A DNA stretch of 28,531 nt, taken from the IMG/VR virus record IMGVR_UViG_3300009108_000041, positions 1 through 28,531 of that record. One strand, written 5' to 3'. Under the pieces are notes generated by a model that did not search any database, was not told where the DNA came from, and saw only the letters and a list, made by a program, of their open reading frames with translations. Shown one piece after another: positions 23,201 to 28,531 of this stretch. This stretch comes from a virus. The position numbers and the translations under genes were made by a program. Positions within the stretch are counted from its first letter, which is position 1. Every line of letters starts with the position of its first letter.

Positions 23201-26128
23201 GGGTGGTATGACCTTGATAAAGGGCAGTATTTGGGGCGAACGAAGCGTGAGGCGATACGAACATTGCAACAGGTGAAAGATGCGCCGTTACGTGGAGTTG
23301 CTTATGATAGTCCTAAAAACATTGAAGGACAAGAGATTACAAGTGTTGCCCGTGAAGAGGGTGTGGTGTCTGAAAAACCATTTTCGATTGAGCGTGGGCG
23401 AGAAAGGACGATTGACCGTGTATTTAAAGCGGTGGATGAATATGAAGCTCAAGGCAGTGTACCGAGCGAGCATCGTCGTACTATTCATGCGCTAAAAGGA
23501 AATGCTAAAACATGGGATAAAAAAATTAAACAGCTTGAAGCTGACCCTAATTTTGACCCTACGAGTCCTGAGTATGTACGTGCTAAAAGCAGTATGGATA
23601 GGGCGTTGAAGCGCTTAGAGGATTCTGTGTCTGTTTCTCATATGCAAGGTGCGACTTTTGGCTTGGAGATGCTACCGTTTATGCGGAGGATTGTTGATGC
23701 ATTTGATAATTTTACATCTTCATTTGGTTCGAAGAGCGGGAAAGCGTCTCTTCGTGCCATCAATAAGCGTGAGAAAGAATTGTTTGACCGACTGCGTATG
23801 GGCGACAAGAGCGTTGAGGAAGAGTTGGATATGCTGTCGATGCGTCGAGCAGAAATTAACGGAAAAGAAATTGAGAATGCATCACCGAATAGCTTAAAAA
23901 AGCTTGTAGTGGAAGAAGAAACACCTGCGACAAAAAAGAAGGCAGAAAAGTTCGTCGAGAAAATTGACCGTAACTCCAAAGGAGGAAAATTTGTTAATGC
24001 GCTGGTTCAGTTGCAACACCGTAGCAATAATAAATATTTTCAGAGCCTTGTTCGGATGTTACAGCGTTCTCACGAAACCCAGCATAGAATATTGGGTATG
24101 TATTATGAAAGCTTACGTCCGTTTAAGATAGATAAGCTTAAACCTCATGCCCGTGAGCGGTTAGCCGATTTGCTTGAAGGTCACGAACCTGATATGAATA
24201 ATGCATTGGATAGAAAACTTGTTGAAATCCGAGATGTAATGCGTGAATTATATGACCGAATGCACCGAGATGCGATTGATGTTGGTATTGATGTTAAAGG
24301 GTATATTAAAGATTACCTGCCCATGATGCTCAATCGTGAAGCAACGCATGACCTGTATACGAGAATACTTACCCTTCAGCAAAAACTTGAGCTTGATATT
24401 AAGGGCAAAGGGCGTGGTGAGGCGTATAGCGATAGAGTGTTAATGGGTATTTTAAACAAGGAACAAAAGCGAAAAACGGAATTGGCTGGTTTGCTTAAAA
24501 ATTTGATTGAGACAGGGCAGGCAAAGGATTTGAATGAAGCGTTTCGAAAACTTCGTTACTTTACAGGTGAGACGCTGTTTAGACCATTTGCTAATATGGA
24601 AAAACATCGCCGATTGGTATTACCCAATAAGTATTTGGAGCGTGATGCGGTTAAAATATTTGAGCGATACTTAAATGGATATGCCACACGTTTTGCAGAG
24701 GTGAAGAATATGGGTGGGCCAACGACATCTGACTTTACGCTAAACCATGAACTGCTGGGTTTTGAAGATTCTGATTTAGCACGAGATGCGCAGTTAGCAT
24801 ACAAAATGTGGAATGGCACAATTTATATGGATGAAACGATTGGTGCTAAGTCCATGAAGAATTTAAAGCATATGTCTACGGCGACATCGTTTCTTGTTGG
24901 CACAAAAATTGGGTTGGGATTTGCCACCATCCCTAACTTGTTTCAGACCCTTTATTCGGTATGGACACGGGTGGGAACGAAGAGTTATTTGCGTGGGATT
25001 GCTCAATTTGCATTTAGCCCTAAAATGAGACGAGAAATGCGTGAATCTGGGATTGTGGTGGATGATGCGATTAAGGCGATGGCTAATATTGAATATGACG
25101 GGCCAATGCAACGTGTAACGGATAGGTTACTGAGAATGTCTGGTTTTAATGCTGTGAATAAAATGAATAACTATATATCGGCATCGTCAGGACGGCAGTT
25201 TATTAAGAATTTGTATAAAAAGGCAGGTAAAAGCGGGCGGTCTGCCCAACGTGCAAGGCGAACATTAAGAAGGTATGGTTTTAACTATACGAAACAGCCC
25301 AGCGATGAGCGAATGGCAAACTTCATGTTTCGATTTGCGACGGATACGCAGTTACTTCGGAATGTAGCCAGAGACCCGATAGCCTTTCACGACCCCCGAT
25401 TACAGTGGATGTTCTTGTTTAAAAAATTTGGTATTAAACAGGTTCAGCTTGTGAAAGACGATTTACGTGCTTTACATCGGGATGGAGATTATCAAGGTCT
25501 TGCTGGATACGTGACACGGCTTGGATTGGCGACAGGTATGGCAGGTGTTGGCGGTGAGGTACTTCGGAATTGGTATAAGAAAAGGTTGGGTACAAAAGAA
25601 GATTATCGACGCATCCCTGCGAATGAATTTGAAGACTTTTTGGAAGTATTGGCGAATGCAGGCAGTTTGGGTATTGTTGGGGATATGATTGCATCTGGAT
25701 ATTATACAAAGAATCCTGCGCTTGCGCTTATCAGAGCCGTTACCCCAACTCATGTTGATTTTGCAATAGAGGTTGTGGAAGAGATGGGGCAATTTATGTA
25801 CGAGGCGTTTACGGGATATGGATTCCAGAATGCATTTTTGCGGTCACTCCCTCGCTCTTCTGGACTACTGGGCAGTGTACCCAGAATTGCGTTTGGGGAA
25901 CGGCTACGGACGGGCAAACAGCAGAAAGGCTATGTGTCTGAACAGAAGGGTAAAGCCAAAAAGCGCATATTTGAGGCGATTATGAATAAACGCCGTGACA
26001 GCGCCAGAGAGATTCTATGGCAATATAATAGAAACCATCCAGAAAATATGCTTCGGATAGGTGACTTGAATCGAGTTGAATTGGAAAAATATCTGAAACG
26101 ACGTTTGGATAAAAAGAATAATTATTAA
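20243..26128 (+). CDS. Giant virion protein with M15 murein peptidase domain and polyvalent-type helical region (1961 aa)
   Basis: Residues 18-75 hold two copies of a YDIP/DFPNA motif. Residues 145-265 form a peptidase M15 domain: SMHQFGAGAD (200-209) gives the SxHxxGxAxD zinc motif (H202, D209), and WDSGH (253-257) gives the third ligand H257 and likely base D254. Residues 377-412 are a glycine-rich hydrophobic segment. Residues 612-785 are a long charged coiled coil. Residues 829-884 resemble a KOW/SH3-like barrel. Residues 945-1010 include GWYDLDKGQYLGRTKREAI, like domains of large polyvalent phage proteins. Residues 1250-1961 are mostly helical, with hydrophobic stretches near 1755-1860. 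The likely role is cutting peptidoglycan and forming part of the ejection channel when DNA enters. All catalytic M15 residues are present. Confidence 0.8.
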   Translation: MAVVQTGRSQVDPPIKTYLVNGDYYDIPKADEVEFLNDFKDAREVVSYKVGEDQYDILPEEVAEFSRDFPNAIPLHTPKEEIENIQSGSLPDSLLQNELNLVSNGGGGTPDFSPVLSSVTSESTAQRPPENEFKNVAIRKKVFNPDYFKSSMSDIAKETEEKIKHYYNTDNVQVKIGQIGRDADTQAQYQASGASRTPLSMHQFGAGADFQIFIDGKLVSGRGRTDELTESVDPYRILGGVAKERGYFWGYNWDSGHVSQSQYVDEFLNDNPEYAFMDSVKGLYRNYRTSAPASLKPLLSRMDAIYGNPIGRQYHGEERTNDSLLEPIYVGGVPKVQMSDSTTMSPEQQMVAEGEDRQGAFEAFGRGAIAYAPETLGGIGGSALAIAMISNPIGAIAGGLVFGLLGAFGTGAIKNAILEEANPEFKAKLDAQLEQDLEQYPVASFMGQVAPSMVALKPNPKNVKNSLKFAKHLLKNWDKRDDIFMTEAGREGVSNLVNVMAGSGVEGGVEMYRQVQSGDWSGVRLALALTAGAFINEPNKVGRAIGFKPTKSFMKDVEAVHAGLKTSKQIAMEGGVTPKSRAVSDESLPELRTADEGAPTIESWPDDGQTVLPRSERIRKDLTANQEEIVARQEAVDEIDVSIRDLDDEIAYIDSEINVIKKSSREELDNLNVVDRKAHLEALANDKKALKDAKKDLHIRQKGAKADINKKTVANKKLRKELSDMDVDGDVSPEMQARTDAHVKLKAEEDALMSRWKSLDADDPEKIVIERRLQSLSDELNMLSDEGIDITPPADDGIDIVGVANRKLTKRVVMGKDGEPMLLTEGGGRVGLGSRVRVAGIGKHSGKNADVVKVYKNGNMKVRFDEGGYASIKGQDLEVVSRPVKPKKGQVHIEPEHRRLVRGLQDLKDEGKMGEATGERVVMEGDRDMGAEPAHRVPMERDKPVYAEVEDNFVRQSNGSWIGKVGNRTFKIIRMRGDNIYEGGGFGWYDLDKGQYLGRTKREAIRTLQQVKDAPLRGVAYDSPKNIEGQEITSVAREEGVVSEKPFSIERGRERTIDRVFKAVDEYEAQGSVPSEHRRTIHALKGNAKTWDKKIKQLEADPNFDPTSPEYVRAKSSMDRALKRLEDSVSVSHMQGATFGLEMLPFMRRIVDAFDNFTSSFGSKSGKASLRAINKREKELFDRLRMGDKSVEEELDMLSMRRAEINGKEIENASPNSLKKLVVEEETPATKKKAEKFVEKIDRNSKGGKFVNALVQLQHRSNNKYFQSLVRMLQRSHETQHRILGMYYESLRPFKIDKLKPHARERLADLLEGHEPDMNNALDRKLVEIRDVMRELYDRMHRDAIDVGIDVKGYIKDYLPMMLNREATHDLYTRILTLQQKLELDIKGKGRGEAYSDRVLMGILNKEQKRKTELAGLLKNLIETGQAKDLNEAFRKLRYFTGETLFRPFANMEKHRRLVLPNKYLERDAVKIFERYLNGYATRFAEVKNMGGPTTSDFTLNHELLGFEDSDLARDAQLAYKMWNGTIYMDETIGAKSMKNLKHMSTATSFLVGTKIGLGFATIPNLFQTLYSVWTRVGTKSYLRGIAQFAFSPKMRREMRESGIVVDDAIKAMANIEYDGPMQRVTDRLLRMSGFNAVNKMNNYISASSGRQFIKNLYKKAGKSGRSAQRARRTLRRYGFNYTKQPSDERMANFMFRFATDTQLLRNVARDPIAFHDPRLQWMFLFKKFGIKQVQLVKDDLRALHRDGDYQGLAGYVTRLGLATGMAGVGGEVLRNWYKKRLGTKEDYRRIPANEFEDFLEVLANAGSLGIVGDMIASGYYTKNPALALIRAVTPTHVDFAIEVVEEMGQFMYEAFTGYGFQNAFLRSLPRSSGLLGSVPRIAFGERLRTGKQQKGYVSEQKGKAKKRIFEAIMNKRRDSAREILWQYNRNHPENMLRIGDLNRVELEKYLKRRLDKKNNY

Positions 26129-26147
26129 CGTCACAATAATGTAACAT
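26129..26147. promoter_or_regulatory. 19-bp quasi-palindromic site upstream of the tail-fibre gene
   Basis: CGTCACAATAATGTAACAT matches 7598-7616 at 17 of 19 positions; only the central two bases differ. It begins one base after the giant gene's stop codon and lies 40 bases before the fibre ATG. TTTGGTAA follows at 26153-26160, and a possible -10 TACAAT lies at 26167-26172. It may switch on the fibre gene separately from the block upstream. Confidence 0.5.
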
Positions 26148-26186
26148 AATACTTTGGTAAACCGAATACAATAATTAAAATTAGTT

Positions 26187-28531
26187 ATGCCTGTAAGCAA
26201 TCAAAATAATAGTCGCAATTTTAACCAAATACCAGTTACAGGGCCGTTTGGTAAGCCTTTAAGCAACTTAGAAGGTGTCGAAAATGAAGTTCGGGTGGTA
26301 CGTAGCGGTGGTTCTTATTCGATTGCGGTTAAATCGGGGAACGTATGGCGGTATATCAGCGAGAGCGGTAAAGCCAGTTCAACTACACTTGGATTGATTA
26401 AAGTTGGTAGCGGATTGTCGATAGACGCAGATGGCAAACTATCCGCCACAGGCGCAAGTGCAAATTATTACATTACAGGAATAAGCGGAGATGGTGATAG
26501 CACCATTACCATCACAAGGCAGGGATTGGCGGACATCACCCACAGCCTTGCACACTCTCATAGTGAATATATAACAGGTAACGAACTGATAAATTTTACA
26601 GGAGATGTGACGGGTTCTGGGACTACAGCAGTTACCCTTACCATTGATACAGATGCAGTAAACGATACCCATATAGATTGGGGAACAGGAACAAACCAAG
26701 TTAATACAGATGATATTCCAGAGGGGACAACAAATCTATGGGCAAGTAATGAAACGATTGATGATAGAGTTAATGCGTTAATACAGGACGGCACAGGTAT
26801 TGTGTTCATGTATGATGATAATGCCAATACGCTGACAGCTAATGTAACGCTTAGTGGACTTACAACCGATGATTTGACGGATACAGGCGCAACGAATAAA
26901 TACTTTACTAACGCCCTTGCAAGAGCATCCTTATCCGCCGCCGCACCTATAACTTATAATTCATCCACAGGGGCGTTTAGTGTATCTGACCATGCGATTA
27001 CGCTTGCTAAAGTACAGGAAATAGCCACAAACAGTTTCTTGGGTCGGAATGATGCCTCTACTGGAGATATAGAAGTGTTAAGTATCAACGATGTAGAAAC
27101 GATGCTTGGGTTAAACAATTTTATTTCATCGTCAAGCGTACATTCTTTAACGGATACTGCGATTACAGAAACAGGGACACCTTCAGAAGTTCCCGATGAA
27201 GATTTACTTATCTATGACCGCACAGGCAGTAAGTGGAAGAATCGGAAATTGGTGGCGGGGGATATACCGACTTTAGCCAAATCTAAAATTTCAACCTCTG
27301 GAACATGGGCTAACGGAGATATATCTGAAGGTAGTGTTACACAGCACCAGTCTGCCCTATCCATTACAGAATCTCAAATATCAGATTTTGGTACTTATGA
27401 TAATTATTCAAGTTGGACAGTTGATGCTTATTACAGCAGTTCGTCTAATACAACCACTATTGATTCTGGGAATACGGTACAATTTAAAGCGGGTACAGGC
27501 GCATCTATAAGTCATAGTGCTACTGCTTCCCAAATGACCATTGAATATGCTCTTGATTTGGGTTCTGTATATTTAAGCCATTTTGCTGATGTAAAAAGCG
27601 GAAATACCACACTTGGAACTTCTGCATCCAACGTAGGGAAGTTTCTTAGGGTATCTGCTCAAGGCACAAACCCAGAAACATATTATTGGGATGCTTTAGC
27701 GATACAAAATAGTGATATTTCTTCCTCAATGGTTACTCAACATCAAGACAGTATTAACCATGATGCGCTAACAGGGTTTGAACCAGATGAGCATATTGAT
27801 TGGACTGCTTCGGGTGCGGGTACAATCGACAGTTCCAATTATACAAATACAGTAGATATGGGTGATGGGTTTAAGATTGCTGATACAGATTCCAACGTGG
27901 ATATTACTGAAGGTGAATATGTAAAATTCACTACACAACAAGGTAGTGGCGGTGTTGGTGTGGTAACAGGTTCTGGTACTTATGGCAACCCATACCTTGT
28001 AACGCTTAATTATGCGGACACGAATACGCAATTATCTGATGCCGATGTAGGCAACTACGGATATATTAAAAACATCTCTGGCTTAACCACTTGGACGGTG
28101 AAGGTAAATACAACCAATACATCTGCCATGACTTCTGCATCATCTATTGATTTTGTGGCGGATAGCGGTATTACGCTTTCGCAATCCCTTACGTCTAATG
28201 CTAAGACGATTACAATTAGTTCTGATTTATCTGCCACGGCAGTAAAAGATTTAGGTGATGTTCAGCTATATGCCCCCGCATCTTTAGGTGATGGAGATGT
28301 CTTACGATGGAGTGATAGCGGGGATGAATGGGTGGCTCAAGCCTTATCCCTCAGCTATCTCCCATTAAGTGGTGGAGATTTGACAGGTGCAATCAAACAA
28401 ACGAGCGACACTTATCTCAAATTATATTCATCTACGAATGGCGCACAAATCGGTATCGAGCTTTCCGACAGCTCCAACCAAGGTCAAAAAGGATATATAA
28501 GGTATCTTCATACAGATACGCAATCTTATGG
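26187..28531 (+). CDS. Tail fibre protein, N-terminal part (runs off the window)
   Basis: An open frame of 781 codons runs from the ATG at 26187 to the window edge without a stop. The N-terminus (NFNQIPVTGPFGKPLSNLEG) probably attaches to the tail. The body is Gly/Ser/Thr/Asn-rich beta repeats. These include LTIDTDAVNDTHIDWGTGTN, TDDLTDTGATNKYFTNA (about 225-241), PITYNSSTGAFSV and FLGRNDASTGDIEVLSINDV, all common in receptor-binding fibres. Near 727-740 PLSGGDLTGAI and then an IELSDSSNQGQKGY unit mark the approach to a distal fibre domain. It should recognise the host surface. The ATG has no Shine-Dalgarno sequence, and a conserved 19-bp site lies upstream. The missing C-terminus carries the specificity. 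Confidence 0.85.
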   Translation, partial: MPVSNQNNSRNFNQIPVTGPFGKPLSNLEGVENEVRVVRSGGSYSIAVKSGNVWRYISESGKASSTTLGLIKVGSGLSIDADGKLSATGASANYYITGISGDGDSTITITRQGLADITHSLAHSHSEYITGNELINFTGDVTGSGTTAVTLTIDTDAVNDTHIDWGTGTNQVNTDDIPEGTTNLWASNETIDDRVNALIQDGTGIVFMYDDNANTLTANVTLSGLTTDDLTDTGATNKYFTNALARASLSAAAPITYNSSTGAFSVSDHAITLAKVQEIATNSFLGRNDASTGDIEVLSINDVETMLGLNNFISSSSVHSLTDTAITETGTPSEVPDEDLLIYDRTGSKWKNRKLVAGDIPTLAKSKISTSGTWANGDISEGSVTQHQSALSITESQISDFGTYDNYSSWTVDAYYSSSSNTTTIDSGNTVQFKAGTGASISHSATASQMTIEYALDLGSVYLSHFADVKSGNTTLGTSASNVGKFLRVSAQGTNPETYYWDALAIQNSDISSSMVTQHQDSINHDALTGFEPDEHIDWTASGAGTIDSSNYTNTVDMGDGFKIADTDSNVDITEGEYVKFTTQQGSGGVGVVTGSGTYGNPYLVTLNYADTNTQLSDADVGNYGYIKNISGLTTWTVKVNTTNTSAMTSASSIDFVADSGITLSQSLTSNAKTITISSDLSATAVKDLGDVQLYAPASLGDGDVLRWSDSGDEWVAQALSLSYLPLSGGDLTGAIKQTSDTYLKLYSSTNGAQIGIELSDSSNQGQKGYIRYLHTDTQSY

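Overview
The window is a stretch of a tailed bacteriophage genome, either a free phage or an integrated one. It carries the packaging and virion-building block of a short-tailed (podovirus-like) phage: small and large terminase, a P22-type portal, scaffold, SU10/HK97-fold capsid protein, head-tail adaptors, a gp10-like tail hub, small ejection proteins, a 1961-residue virion protein with a murein peptidase domain, and the start of a tail fibre. There is no tape measure, sheath or tail-tube gene. Composition is moderately AT-rich. The host is probably a Gram-negative bacterium, judging from the M15 murein peptidase placed among ejection proteins, but it cannot be named from this sequence.

Left block (1-4122, minus strand): nine small to medium genes packed with ATGA or TAATG overlaps. 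Most are unknown. The clear pair is a MoxR/CobS-like AAA+ ATPase (2444-3721) whose stop codon overlaps the start of a DUF7192-like, degenerate VWA-type partner (1524-2444). A strand-polarised heptamer (TGCTAAA on the coding strand) recurs 12 times in this block, and a ribosome-binding cassette of 27-28 bp occurs twice.

Divergent control region (4123-4784): about 660 bp without a convincing gene. It holds an inverted repeat, a G-rich tract, four TGCWTACA boxes spaced 11-12 bp, six imperfect 12-bp iterons, three GGTATA units, AT-rich palindromes, and a sigma70-like promoter firing rightwards. It looks like an origin of replication and/or an operator array.

Right block (4785-28531, plus strand): terS, a 71-aa gene, a Lys-rich 39-aa gene, terL, portal, scaffold, capsid, candidate decoration protein, adaptor, adaptor fused to repeats and coiled coils, gp10-like hub, three small ejection-type proteins, the giant peptidase protein, and a tail fibre that runs off the window. 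Candidate control points are a hairpin covering the terL ribosome-binding site, a GC-rich hairpin after the capsid gene, and two near-identical 19-bp quasi-palindromes in the gaps before portal and fibre. No lysis genes, integrase, tRNA, CRISPR array or insertion sequence was seen.
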